From Streptomyces sp. Edi2 (GTDB lineage Bacteria; Actinomycetota; Actinomycetes; Streptomycetales; Streptomycetaceae): 64,000 bases of DNA. The stretch spans positions 5,543,501-5,607,500 of the forward strand of contig NZ_JBEJGX010000003.1 of the NCBI RefSeq assembly GCF_040253635.1, in the 5' to 3' direction. A model generated the notes under the pieces. That model searched no databases. It was not told the origin of the DNA and saw only the letters and a program-made list of their open reading frames with translations. Positions 43,609 through 52,217 of the stretch are shown here, one piece after another. The first letter of the stretch is position 1. Every line of letters begins with the position of its first letter. Made by a program: the position numbers and the translations under genes.

Positions 43609-46253
43609 CCGGGCCGGTACTGCTCGGGGTGCGGCACCACGGCCCTGGCTCGGCGCGGGCGGTGCGTGCCGCCCTCAACCAGTGTATGCCGGACGCGGTC
43701 CTGATCGAGGGGCCGCCGGAGGCGGACGCGCTGGTGCCGTTGGCCGCCCAGGAGGGGATGCGCCCGCCCGTCGCGCTGCTCGCCCATGCCACGGACGATC
43801 CCGGCCGCGCGGCGTTCTGGCCGCTGGCCGAGTTCTCCCCGGAGTGGGTGGCGATGCGCTGGGCACTGGAGCACGGCGTCCCCGTCCGCTTCATCGACCT
43901 GCCCGCGGCGCACTCCCTGGCGATGGGGGACGGCGAGGGGGCGGTGTCCGGTGAGGGGCCAGTGACTGGTGGGGGGCCGGCGGCCGGCGAGGACGCGGTG
44001 ACCGGTGAGGGGCCGGCCGACGGCCTTCCGGCCGATGGGCCTCCGGCGAACGGGCTTCCGGCCGACGGGCCCCCGGCCGACGGGCCCCCGGCCGCAGGAC
44101 AGGCGCAGGAAGAGCTGCCCGCCGAGGCCGAGGTGCGGGTCGATCCGATCCGGGTGCTGGCCGAGACGGCCGGGTACGACGATCCCGAGCGCTGGTGGGA
44201 GGACGTGGTCGAACACCGCGGGGGCGCGGGAGGAGCAGGGGCCGGAGGGGGCGCCGGTGCGGATGCGCTGGCTCCGTTCGCGGCCCTCGCCGAGGCGATG
44301 GGGGCGCTGCGCGAGGCGTACGGGGACGGCGGCCATGACCGTGATCCGGTGCGCGAGGCCCATATGCGGCTGCGACTGCGCGCCGCCCGAAAGGAGTTCG
44401 GGGACGATATCGCCGTGGTGTGCGGTGCCTGGCACGTACCGGCCCTGGCGCGACGCACCACCATGGCCGCCGACCGGCAGCTGCTCAAGGGCCTGCCGAA
44501 GGTGAAGGCGGCGGTGACCTGGGTGCCCTGGACGCACCAACGGCTCTCCCGCCACAGCGGCTACGGCGCCGGTATCGCCTCACCGGGCTGGTACGGCCAT
44601 CTCTTCGGCGCCCCCGACCGCCCCGTGGAACGCTGGCTGACCAAGGTCGCCGGGCTGCTCCGCGAAGAGGACTACGCGGTCTCGTCGGCGCATGTCATCG
44701 AAGCGGTGCGGCTCGCCGAGGGGCTGGCCACGGTACGCGGCCGCCCGCTGGCCGGACTGACGGAACTGAACGACGCGGTCCGGGCCGTGATGGGGGATGG
44801 CTCCGATGCGCCGTCCTCGCTGATCCACGACCGGCTGGTGGTGGGGGAGGTGCTGGGCGAGGTTCCCCAGGATGCCCCCGCGGTGCCGCTGCAACGGGAC
44901 CTCACCCGCAGCCAGCGCACGCTGCGGCTCAAACCGGAGGCCCCGGAACGGGAACTGGCGCTGGACCTGCGCAAGGAGACCGACGCCGGCCGCAGCCGCC
45001 TGCTGCACCGGCTCCGGCTGCTCGGCATCCCGTGGGGCGAGCCCGAGCGCTCCCGGGGCGGCACCGGCACGTTCCGGGAGACCTGGCGGTTGCGCTGGGA
45101 GCCCGAACTGTCGGTGCGGGTCGCGGAGGCCGGCATCTGGGGCACGACCGTGCTCTCGGCCGCCACGGCCAAGGCCGCGTCCGAGGCGTCCGGGGCGGCC
45201 ACGCTCGCCGAGGTCACGGCGCTCGCCGAGCGCTGCCTGCTGGCCGGACTCCCCGACGCCCTCCCGGTGGTGATGCGCGCGCTGTCGGACCGTGCGGCGC
45301 TGGACGCGGACGTGGGCCATCTCGCCCAGGCACTCCCCGCCCTCGTACGGTCCGTGCGCTACGGCGATGTGCGCGGCACGGACGCCGCGGCGCTGCGCGA
45401 GGTGGCGACGGGCCTGGCCGAGCGCGTCTTCGTCGGACTGCCCCCCGCCTGCCTGGGGCTGGATGCCGACGGCGCCGCCGACATGCGCCGCCACCTCGAC
45501 GCCACCCACCAGGCCGTCGGCCTCCTCGGCCAGCCACAGGCCAGGCCGCAGACCGGGCCGGAGCCCGGACCGGAGCCCGGACCGGAGCCCGGGCAGCAGA
45601 CCGGGCCGGAGCCCGGCCCACAGCCCGGCCCACAGCCCGGCCCGCAGCACCTGCGGACGCGGTGGGCCGGGGTGCTGCGGGCCGTGAGTGAACGGGACGC
45701 CGTACCGGGCCTGATCCGCGGGCGGGCGGCCAGACTCCTGCTCGACGAAGGGGAGTTGGGCGACGGGGGAGCGGAGCGGCTGATGGGGCTCGCCCTCTCG
45801 CCGGGCACCCCGCCCACCGACGCCGCCGGCTGGATCGAGGGATTCGTCGGCGGCGGGGACGGCGGCATGCTGCTGGTCCACGACGAACGGCTGCTCGCGC
45901 TGGTCGACGGCTGGCTGACCGGTGTGCCGGACGCCGCGTTCACGGACGTTCTGCCACTGCTGCGGCGGACCTTCGCGGAGTACGAGGCCGGTGTCCGGCG
46001 CACCCTCGGCGAACTGGTCCGTCGCGGCCCCACGGCCCCGTCCCGCCACCCGGCCGACGGCACGCCGGACGCCGCCGCCAACGGCTTCGGCCCCGGCCTG
46101 GACCGCGACCGCGCCGCGGCCGTCCTCCCCACCCTGCGCCTGCTGCTGGGGATCGGAGCGCCCGGCTTCGCCGACGAGCCCGGCGAGCGGCCGGACGACG
46201 ACCCACCGGACACCACCCGACCGGCCGACGACCTCACGGGGGCACGGACATGA
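43605..46253 (+). CDS. DUF5682-family protein (YehM-like)
   Basis: 882 residues, the largest member of the set. It starts with GVRHHGPGSARAV and VLIEGPPEAD, the DUF5682 opening, which recalls the TraB/ChaN-like fold with conserved His and Glu (GxRHHGP...IEGP). VVCGAWHVPAL near residue 275 adds a conserved histidine, so a metal-dependent activity is conceivable but unproven. Two disordered linkers interrupt it: an ADGPPA/GEGPVT repeat (about 115-165) and a PEPGPQPG repeat (about 645-680). Start and stop both overlap neighbours by four bases, so it is translationally coupled to both the AAA ATPase and the vWA gene. Confidence 0.85.
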   Translation: MTGPVLLGVRHHGPGSARAVRAALNQCMPDAVLIEGPPEADALVPLAAQEGMRPPVALLAHATDDPGRAAFWPLAEFSPEWVAMRWALEHGVPVRFIDLPAAHSLAMGDGEGAVSGEGPVTGGGPAAGEDAVTGEGPADGLPADGPPANGLPADGPPADGPPAAGQAQEELPAEAEVRVDPIRVLAETAGYDDPERWWEDVVEHRGGAGGAGAGGGAGADALAPFAALAEAMGALREAYGDGGHDRDPVREAHMRLRLRAARKEFGDDIAVVCGAWHVPALARRTTMAADRQLLKGLPKVKAAVTWVPWTHQRLSRHSGYGAGIASPGWYGHLFGAPDRPVERWLTKVAGLLREEDYAVSSAHVIEAVRLAEGLATVRGRPLAGLTELNDAVRAVMGDGSDAPSSLIHDRLVVGEVLGEVPQDAPAVPLQRDLTRSQRTLRLKPEAPERELALDLRKETDAGRSRLLHRLRLLGIPWGEPERSRGGTGTFRETWRLRWEPELSVRVAEAGIWGTTVLSAATAKAASEASGAATLAEVTALAERCLLAGLPDALPVVMRALSDRAALDADVGHLAQALPALVRSVRYGDVRGTDAAALREVATGLAERVFVGLPPACLGLDADGAADMRRHLDATHQAVGLLGQPQARPQTGPEPGPEPGPEPGQQTGPEPGPQPGPQPGPQHLRTRWAGVLRAVSERDAVPGLIRGRAARLLLDEGELGDGGAERLMGLALSPGTPPTDAAGWIEGFVGGGDGGMLLVHDERLLALVDGWLTGVPDAAFTDVLPLLRRTFAEYEAGVRRTLGELVRRGPTAPSRHPADGTPDAAANGFGPGLDRDRAAAVLPTLRLLLGIGAPGFADEPGERPDDDPPDTTRPADDLTGART

Positions 46254-47554
46254 CCCACCCGACACCGGACAACCTGACGACGACGGATACGACCACCGCC
46301 CCGGCGACAGCAACGAGCACGACTGCGGCCCTGGCGAGCGCAACGCACACGACTGCCGCCCCCACGACTGCCGCCCCCACCGGCGCCCCCACCCCCGAGG
46401 CCGAACGGCTGCGCCGCTGGCGGCTGGTGCTCGGTGGTGGCGGTGCGGACGGTACGGGGTGTCAGCTTCGGGGGCGGGACGCGGCGATGGACGGGGCGCT
46501 CGCCTCGCTCTACGGCCGGGAGAAGGGCAGCGGCGGCACGGCACCCGCCGGCAGGCGCTCGGCGGGGCTCGGGGCTTCGGCGCCCGGGGTGGCGCGCTGG
46601 CTCGGCGACATCCGTACGTACTTCCCGTCCTCCGTGGTGCAGGTGATGCAGCGGGACGCCATCGACCGGCTGGGGCTGTCCGCACTGCTGCTGGAGCCGG
46701 AGATGCTGGAGGCCGTCGAGGCGGATGTGCATCTGGTGGGCACGCTGCTCTCGCTCAACAAGGTCATGCCGGAGACCACCAAGGAGACCGCCCGCGCCGT
46801 CGTCCGCAAGGTCGTCGAGCAGTTGGAGAAGAAGCTGGCGCAGCGCACCCGCGCCACCCTCACCGGCGCACTGGACCGCTCCGCCCGGATCAGCCGGCCG
46901 CGGCATCGCGACATCGACTGGAACCGCACGATCCGGGCGAACCTCAAGAACTACCTCCCGGAGTACCGCACGGTCGTCCCCGAGCGGCTGATCGGCTACG
47001 GCCGCGCGGCGCAGTCGGTGAAGAAGGACGTGGTGCTCTGCATCGACCAGTCCGGCTCGATGGCCGCCTCGGTCGTCTACGCCTCGGTGTTCGGCGCGGT
47101 GCTCGCCTCCATGCGGGCCCTCGACACCCGGCTCGTCGTCTTCGACACCTCGGTCGTCGACCTGACGGACCAACTGGACGACCCGGTGGACGTCCTCTTC
47201 GGCACCCAGCTCGGCGGCGGCACGGACATCAACCGTGCGCTCGCCTACTGCCAGTCCCGCATCACCCGCCCCACCGAAACCGTCGTCGTCCTCATCAGCG
47301 ACCTCTACGAGGGCGGCATCCGGGACGAGATGCTGAAGCGGGTCGCCGCGATGAAGGCGTCCGGCGTGCAGTTCGTGACCTTGCTGGCGCTCTCCGACGA
47401 GGGGGCGCCCGCCTACGACCGCGACCACGCCGCCGCCCTCGCGGCCCTGGGCGCACCGGCGTTCGCCTGCACCCCGGATCTGTTTCCGGACGTGATGGCG
47501 GCCGCGATCGAGAAACGGCCGCTGCCCATACCGGACATGGCGGAGCAACGGTGA
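46250..47554 (+). CDS. vWA-domain protein with intact MIDAS (YehP-like)
   Basis: 434 residues. A Thr/Ala/Pro-rich N-terminal 45 residues precedes an all-helical domain containing RDAIDRLGLSALLLEPEML and a conserved KKLAQRTRATLTGAL region. The C-terminal von Willebrand A domain has the complete MIDAS: DQSGSM near residue 265, the TD of GGGTDIN, and LISDLYEGG. MIDAS domains bind Mg2+ and a partner's acidic residue, typically the MoxR ATPase or a substrate. Start ATG overlaps the DUF5682 stop. Last gene of the rightward operon. Confidence 0.9.
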   Translation: MTHPTPDNLTTTDTTTAPATATSTTAALASATHTTAAPTTAAPTGAPTPEAERLRRWRLVLGGGGADGTGCQLRGRDAAMDGALASLYGREKGSGGTAPAGRRSAGLGASAPGVARWLGDIRTYFPSSVVQVMQRDAIDRLGLSALLLEPEMLEAVEADVHLVGTLLSLNKVMPETTKETARAVVRKVVEQLEKKLAQRTRATLTGALDRSARISRPRHRDIDWNRTIRANLKNYLPEYRTVVPERLIGYGRAAQSVKKDVVLCIDQSGSMAASVVYASVFGAVLASMRALDTRLVVFDTSVVDLTDQLDDPVDVLFGTQLGGGTDINRALAYCQSRITRPTETVVVLISDLYEGGIRDEMLKRVAAMKASGVQFVTLLALSDEGAPAYDRDHAAALAALGAPAFACTPDLFPDVMAAAIEKRPLPIPDMAEQR

Positions 47555-47649
47555 CAGGAACCCCCGGGGGACTTGCGTGGCACCTGGCTGCTCATGCAAG
47601 GATCAGGCCATCGCTCGATCGCCCGCGACGCGCGTGACGCCGAGGCCGC

Positions 47650-48564
47650 ATGCCCCGGCTGTCCCCGTCCGTAGGGGAAGGTCCCTCCTTGTCTGCTGTG
47701 CTCGCCCTGCCTGCCGCCGTGCGCCTCCCGCGCACCGTGGCCGCGCGGCGTGCGCTGCTGGCCGGGCTCTTCCTGGTGGGCTTTGTCGCCCTCGGCTTCG
47801 CCTTCGGTCCCGGCGCCCATGCCGACGACCGCACGGGCAGCGCGGACCTGACCGGGGTGGCAACCCCGGCCAAGACCGCGGCCGAGGCGTCCGGTCCGGA
47901 CCGGGCCGCCACCCGGGACGGGGCGGCGAACGGGCTGTCCGGCTCCAGGGCCGCGCTCCAGCGGCAGGGCAACGCGTCCGGCGCGAAGCTCGCCGAGCAC
48001 ACCCACCCCGCGTCCGGCGCGGTGGCCAAGGCCGTACGTCCCGCCGCCGAGCAGGCCGCGCCGGTCACCGACCGGATCACCGAGCCGGTGAACCGTGTCG
48101 TACGGGAGGTCGGGGACTCGGCAGGCGCCGCGCTTCCCGTGCACCTCCCCTCCGGCGAGCACACCGGAGGCTCCGGAGACGGCGCCACGCATCAGCACGG
48201 CCGTACGCCGGGCGACGCTCAGCCGGCCGGTCCGCGGACCGCTGACCAGGCTGCCGGCCCGTCCGCCGCGCCGTCGTCGGATGTCGCCGACTGCCTGCAC
48301 AAGACGGCGGCCGAGCACCCCTCGGCCGCCGCCCACGATCAGCACGCCCCGGGCCGCAACGGCCTTCCGGGACAGTGCCCGCAGGCTCCGGTGGCGCCTG
48401 CCTCGCACACCGCCGGTGACGGCCACGGTCCCCGTGGCGGGGACCAGCACGCCGCCGCCCCGGCGGACCCTCTGCGCTTCCGGCTCCTGCCCGGTGGCGT
48501 CCGCACGGCCGATGGCGCTCCGACGCGTCGGCGTGCCGAAGAAATCCTCGAATTCCCGGGCTAG
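47650..48564 (+). CDS. Secreted Ala/His/Gly-rich protein of unknown function
   Basis: 304 residues. A signal peptide (about 30-56: ALLAGLFLVGFVALGFAFG) ends at AHADD. The mature part has no recognised domain: helical segments such as AVRPAAEQAAPVTDRITEP and a His/Gly/Pro-rich C-terminus with two cysteines (VADCLHK and PGQCPQA). Start is ambiguous: ATG 47650 (GAGG upstream) or a TTG near 47689 with GGGGAAGG before it. The next gene encodes a larger secreted repeat protein and starts about 90 bases after a terminator-like hairpin; the pair may form a surface-protein locus. Confidence 0.7.
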   Translation: MPRLSPSVGEGPSLSAVLALPAAVRLPRTVAARRALLAGLFLVGFVALGFAFGPGAHADDRTGSADLTGVATPAKTAAEASGPDRAATRDGAANGLSGSRAALQRQGNASGAKLAEHTHPASGAVAKAVRPAAEQAAPVTDRITEPVNRVVREVGDSAGAALPVHLPSGEHTGGSGDGATHQHGRTPGDAQPAGPRTADQAAGPSAAPSSDVADCLHKTAAEHPSAAAHDQHAPGRNGLPGQCPQAPVAPASHTAGDGHGPRGGDQHAAAPADPLRFRLLPGGVRTADGAPTRRRAEEILEFPG

Positions 48565-48625
48565 GGCAGACCGCTCCGCGTCTGTAACTGACCTGCCGCG
48601 CGGGGGCGGGACAGGTCTGCCCTTT
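48564..48625 (+). terminator. Hairpin with T-run between the two secreted-protein genes
   Basis: GGGCAGACC (48564-48572) pairs with GGTCTGCCC (48614-48622), followed by TTT. The large loop is GC-rich. It may be a partial terminator or leader of the next gene. Confidence 0.5.
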
Positions 48626-48657
48626 CACCCCTCCTGAATTCGAAGGACTTCACCTCC

Positions 48658-50175
48658 ATGCGCTCGAACATTCGCCGTTCCATCGTCGTTGCCACCGCCG
48701 CCACCGGTCTGTGGGCCCTGGGCTCCGTCGCCGCCAACGCCGCCGAGCTGCCCGTCGGCTCGGACCTGCCGGCCGCCGGCACGGTGACCGACACCGCGAA
48801 GCAGCTGCCCACCGGTGACGTGTCCGGCACCGTGACGAAGACGGCCAAGACCGTCACCACGACCGCCAAGAGCGCCACCACGACCGCCAAGAAGACGGCG
48901 GGCAAGGCCACCGGTGCCCTCGGCGGCGACGCGACCACCCAGGACCTGCCCACCGGCACGCTGCCGCAGGCCGGCGACCTGACCGGTGTGGTGGACGGCG
49001 TGCGGAAGCAGGCCCACGGCGCCGGCCTGCCGAAGACCGGTGAGGTGCGCAAGGCCGCCGACCTGAAGAAGGCCAAGAAGGCCGCCAAGGCCGTCAAGAA
49101 GGCCGCCCAGGCCGCCGACCTGGGCAAGGCCGGCCGCCTGGCGAAGGGCACGCTGCCCTCCGTTCCGTCGCTGCCCGCCACCCCGGGCGTCCCGTCCGCC
49201 CACCTGCCCGGCGGCCTGCCCCAGGGCCTGCCCGGCACCCCGGCGCTGCCCAAGGCCCCCGCGCTGCCCAAGACTCCGGGCTCGGTCGACAACCTGCTGG
49301 CCGGTCTCGCCGGTGCGGGCGTCCGTCCCGAGCAGCTGACGAAGCCGGTCCAGGGCGGTCTGGCCACCGCCCGTCCGGTCGTCGGCAAGGCGGCCTCCGA
49401 CGCGCTGCCGCCCGTCGCCCGCCGGGTCGTCGTCAAGGTCGTGCCGGTCGCGCAGGGCGCGGTCGGCGGTGCCGGTCACCTCGCCGGTGACGCGGCCGGC
49501 CAGGCCACCCCGTTCGTGATCACGGTCGGCGGCCAGGCGCAGCTGTTCGCACAGGGTGCGGCCGGTGACGCGGTGCCCTTCGCCCAGGGCGTGGCCGGCG
49601 ACGCGGTCCCGTTCGCGCAGGGTGCGGCCGGTGACGCGGCGCCGTTCGTCCAGGGCAAGGCGACCGACACCGTGGCGTTCGCCCGGGGCGCGGCCGCTGA
49701 CGCCACCCCGTTCGCGCAGGGTCTGACCGCCGTTGTCGCGACCGACGCGCAGGGCACCGCAGGCCAGGCCGTCGCCGGTGTACGGGACCTGGCCCCGGTG
49801 AAGTCGGTGCCGGCCGTTCCCGCCGTTCCGTCCGTTCCCGCGGTGCCGGCCAACGTGACCGACGCCGTCCCGGCCGTTCCGGCTGTGCCCGCCGTCCCGG
49901 CCAACGTGACTGACGCCGTGCCGGCCGTCCCCTCCGTCCCCTCCGTCCCGTCCGTCCCCGCGGTGCCGGCCAACGTGACCGACGCGCTCCCGTCCGTTCC
50001 CTCGGTCCCGTCCGTTCCCTCGGTCCCGGCCGTCCCTGCCAACCTGGCCGACGCCGTTGCCGCCCCGGCCGCCCCGGCCCTCCCGGCCGTGCCCGCCAAC
50101 CTGGCCGACCTGACCAACGCCGCCAACATCCCGGCGCTGCCGGCCCTCCCGGCCCTCCCGGTCCAGGCGGTCTGA
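48658..50175 (+). CDS. Large secreted repeat protein (Val-Pro, Ala-Gln-Gly and Lys-Thr repeats)
   Basis: 505 residues with a signal peptide (1-28, cut after ANAAE). Four repeat zones follow: Thr/Lys-rich (VTKTAKTVTTTAKSATTTAK, about 55-85), Ala/Lys helical (about 135-165), 11-residue units like GDAVPFAQGAA (about 280-345), and Val-Pro-Ala units such as VPAVPANVTDA (about 380-505). No enzyme domain, LPxTG motif or membrane anchor is visible. The Lys-rich helices and the beta-like VPAVP repeats suggest a wall-associated or hydrophobic surface protein. GAAGGA lies ten bases before the ATG. I cannot name a family. Confidence 0.72.
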   Translation: MRSNIRRSIVVATAATGLWALGSVAANAAELPVGSDLPAAGTVTDTAKQLPTGDVSGTVTKTAKTVTTTAKSATTTAKKTAGKATGALGGDATTQDLPTGTLPQAGDLTGVVDGVRKQAHGAGLPKTGEVRKAADLKKAKKAAKAVKKAAQAADLGKAGRLAKGTLPSVPSLPATPGVPSAHLPGGLPQGLPGTPALPKAPALPKTPGSVDNLLAGLAGAGVRPEQLTKPVQGGLATARPVVGKAASDALPPVARRVVVKVVPVAQGAVGGAGHLAGDAAGQATPFVITVGGQAQLFAQGAAGDAVPFAQGVAGDAVPFAQGAAGDAAPFVQGKATDTVAFARGAAADATPFAQGLTAVVATDAQGTAGQAVAGVRDLAPVKSVPAVPAVPSVPAVPANVTDAVPAVPAVPAVPANVTDAVPAVPSVPSVPSVPAVPANVTDALPSVPSVPSVPSVPAVPANLADAVAAPAAPALPAVPANLADLTNAANIPALPALPALPVQAV

Positions 50176-50240
50176 GGCCTCAGGCCGACACCACCGGACC
50201 TCGGCCGCGGCGGCGGCCGAAGCCGGAACACCCATGAACA

Positions 50241-50286
50241 GCCGGGCGGACCTCTGTGGGGGAGGGCCGCCCGGCCTTGGTGTTTT
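50241..50286 (+). terminator. Terminator after the secreted repeat protein
   Basis: GCCGGGCGG (50241-50249) pairs with CCGCCCGGC (50267-50275), followed by CTTGGTGTTTT. It lies between convergent genes. Confidence 0.7.
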
Positions 50287-50288
50287 CC

Positions 50289-50378
50289 ACCGCACCACGG
50301 CACCACCGCACCACGGCACCACCGCATCGCCGCATCGCCGCATCGCCGCACCAACGCATCACCGCACCAACGCACCGC
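50289..50378. repeat. 9-bp-based tandem repeat in the convergent gap
   Basis: Units of CACCGCACC, CACGGCACC and CATCGCCG run for about 90 bp between the terminator and the amidase stop codon. No gene or ribosome site is seen in this 310-bp gap. Confidence 0.75.
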
Positions 50379-50484
50379 TCCCGCCCCGCGGTGCGCCAAC
50401 GGCTCGGAAGGAGACAGACGTTGGGCTCTGCGCCGGGCTCCGTTGGCTCTGCCTCGGGCTACGTCGGCGGGCCTACGTGCTGGG

Positions 50485-51360
50485 CTATGCGCGCGGCACC
50501 CGCAACCGATCCCAGCTGACCTGCCCCGGCACCCCGTCCGCGTCCTTGCCGTGGAAGCCGAGCTTGCGCTGCCAGGCCGCGTACGACTTCCGGTCCGCCT
50601 CGGTCCACTCCGGACCGGGGCCGATTTCGTAGTGGCCGCAGTCCTCGGCCACCAGTCGTTCCCCCATCGCCGTGATCACCGGGCTGCGGGTCCCGGACCG
50701 GAAGAAGTCGTGGCCCGGGAACGGCTCGTACGCCGGCTGCTGCGGCTCCGGTGAGCCCTCCGCCGGCTTAGCCAGCCGCTTCTTGATCCGGCCCCGCAGG
50801 TCGTTCATCGCGACGCCCCGCGGATCGACCTTCCCCGGCTGCCACTCGAGGTGCCCGATCACCGAGCGTTCGCTCCAGCCGTGCGCCCGGCAGACCGCCG
50901 CCGCGGCCTTCTCCATGGCGACCTGCTGCTCGGTGGGCCAAGGGTCCTTGCCATCCCCGAGGTTGATGCATTCGAAGCCGTAGAAGTACCGGTTGCCGTC
51001 GGTGTCCGCGGCGTTGTCCGGCGGCAGTGGCGCATCCTCGTTGATCACCGCGCGCAGGACGTCGGCGTCACCGAGCCCGGCGTGGTTGGCGCGGCCGTTG
51101 CCGACGAGATGGACCTCGCCCGCTTTGTCGATCACGCCGTGGCACAGCGGCCCCGGCAGGTCGGTACGCCCGTCGTAGCAAAGGTCCACCGAGCTGTCGG
51201 TGCCCTGGGTGGCGGTGTGATGCATCATCACGCCGTGCATCGGTCCCCAGGGGCCCTTGGAGTTCCGGTTGTGCTCGCGCCAGTCGCGGACCTCGTGGAC
51301 CACCAGGCCCTCGTCGCGCAGCGCCGCGATCAGCTTGCTCGCGGTCAGGGGAGTGGCCAT
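50485..51360 (-). CDS. Endolysin-like N-acetylmuramoyl-L-alanine amidase with peptidoglycan-binding C-terminus
   Basis: 291 residues without any signal peptide. The N-terminal Amidase_2/PGRP domain includes MHHTATQG (zinc His and catalytic Thr-adjacent), the substrate region NYFYGFECINLGDG-like segment, and GHLEWQPGKVDP with the second His and the Lys. The last 75 residues, ending in SYAAWQRKLGFHGKDADG, fit a peptidoglycan-binding or phage-type C-terminal repeat. The layout is that of a phage endolysin, yet no holin, portal or other phage gene is near. ATG 51360 has AGGAGG nine bases upstream. It cleaves the bond between muramic acid and L-Ala. Confidence 0.82.
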   Translation of the reverse strand: MATPLTASKLIAALRDEGLVVHEVRDWREHNRNSKGPWGPMHGVMMHHTATQGTDSSVDLCYDGRTDLPGPLCHGVIDKAGEVHLVGNGRANHAGLGDADVLRAVINEDAPLPPDNAADTDGNRYFYGFECINLGDGKDPWPTEQQVAMEKAAAAVCRAHGWSERSVIGHLEWQPGKVDPRGVAMNDLRGRIKKRLAKPAEGSPEPQQPAYEPFPGHDFFRSGTRSPVITAMGERLVAEDCGHYEIGPGPEWTEADRKSYAAWQRKLGFHGKDADGVPGQVSWDRLRVPRA

Positions 51361-51525
51361 CGGCCCATACCTCCTACGTCGACCGCGGCTTCGGCCGCCG
51401 CGGTGGTCTGTGCCCTGCTCGGCACCGGACCCGCCGCGCCGTACGCCGCTTCCGGTGCCGGGTGTGCGGGCGCCGGGAAATCGAGAAAGGGGGAGCGGGG
51501 CCAAGCCTGAAGTGTGTGACTCCTG

Positions 51526-51552
51526 ATTCGTAGGTATCCGTTGTATCCGTAA
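51526..51552. repeat. Three 9-bp direct repeats upstream of the amidase gene
   Basis: ATTCGTAGG, TATCCGTTG and TATCCGTAA follow each other with a strict 9-bp period. A TTGAAG box on the minus strand lies just outside them, so the array is positioned like an operator over a promoter. Confidence 0.6.
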
Positions 51553-51992
51553 GTGCTTCAAGGCAGTGTCTGCAGCGGGAAGTTGAAGGGTCAAGAGGCC
51601 TTTCCGAACCCGCCTGCGGCGACCTGGCGGCCTGAAGGCCTTGAGGTATCGAGGCCTGGAGGTCTCGCGACCTGAAGGTCTCGAGGTCCGATGAGCGCGA
51701 GTGGCGGCTCCTTCTCCCACAGATTCCCGTGTCATCGGAACCGGAATCGCCGGAGGCGGGGCGCACAGAGGCGTAGCGGGAGGAGGCCGCGGCGATGCGC
51801 GACGTGAGCGCGCACGCCGAGTGACAACGGGCCCGTCGCACGGCGCGGCCGACTGCCCCGACGGCAGGGCCGGCTACCCCGACGCTCAAGGTCGTCGGGA
51901 CGGTCGGAAAAGGCCCGCGGCAAACCACCCCACCGCAATCCAGCTCACGACAAACCGGCCGACGACATGCAGAAATCCCGAGAAGGCGTAAC

Positions 51993-52020
51993 TTGGCCAA
52001 AAGATCTGTGATGGTAATCA
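51993..52020 (+). promoter_or_regulatory. Possible sucCD promoter
   Basis: TTGGCC (51993-51998) and TAATCA (52015-52020) are 16 bases apart in an AT-richer patch that stands out from the surroundings. The leader would be about 190 bases. Confidence 0.35.
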
Positions 52021-52217
52021 CCGCTGGAGTGTGATCTGCGATTTAGGGCCGCACGTCCTCCGGCGATAACCTGCGGGACGGACATGCCGCGTATCCGGTC
52101 ACCGTGTACGCCTCCCTCAGTGACAGCGCCGTCACGTTGCCCTTCGCGGCACGCCCATCGCAGACGAACGAACCGCGATCACTACGGCGATTCTGAGAAG
52201 ACAAGGGACGGACGCGC

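Larger units (their letters stand above)
51361..52217. other. 857-bp divergent intergenic region upstream of sucC
   Basis: Open frames here are low-complexity and lack starts with ribosome sites. Contents: three 9-bp direct repeats at 51526-51552, an imperfect GGCCTGAAGGCCTTGAGG-type repeat at 51615-51690, and the likely sucC promoter near 52000. Confidence 0.55.

Noticed and set aside
38848..47554. Reading the MoxR/vWA set as a magnesium or cobalt chelatase
   Set aside because: The AAA and vWA partners fit, but no large CobN/ChlH-type subunit is present and the SWIM, DUF5691 and DUF5682 genes do not belong to chelatases.
50485..51360. A remnant prophage around the endolysin-like amidase
   Set aside because: No integrase, holin, tail or capsid gene and no attachment-site repeats nearby; neighbours are core genes.
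51374..52021. A 215-codon gene upstream of the amidase
   Set aside because: Arg/Ser-rich, no ribosome site, and it crosses the tandem repeats and the sucC promoter region.
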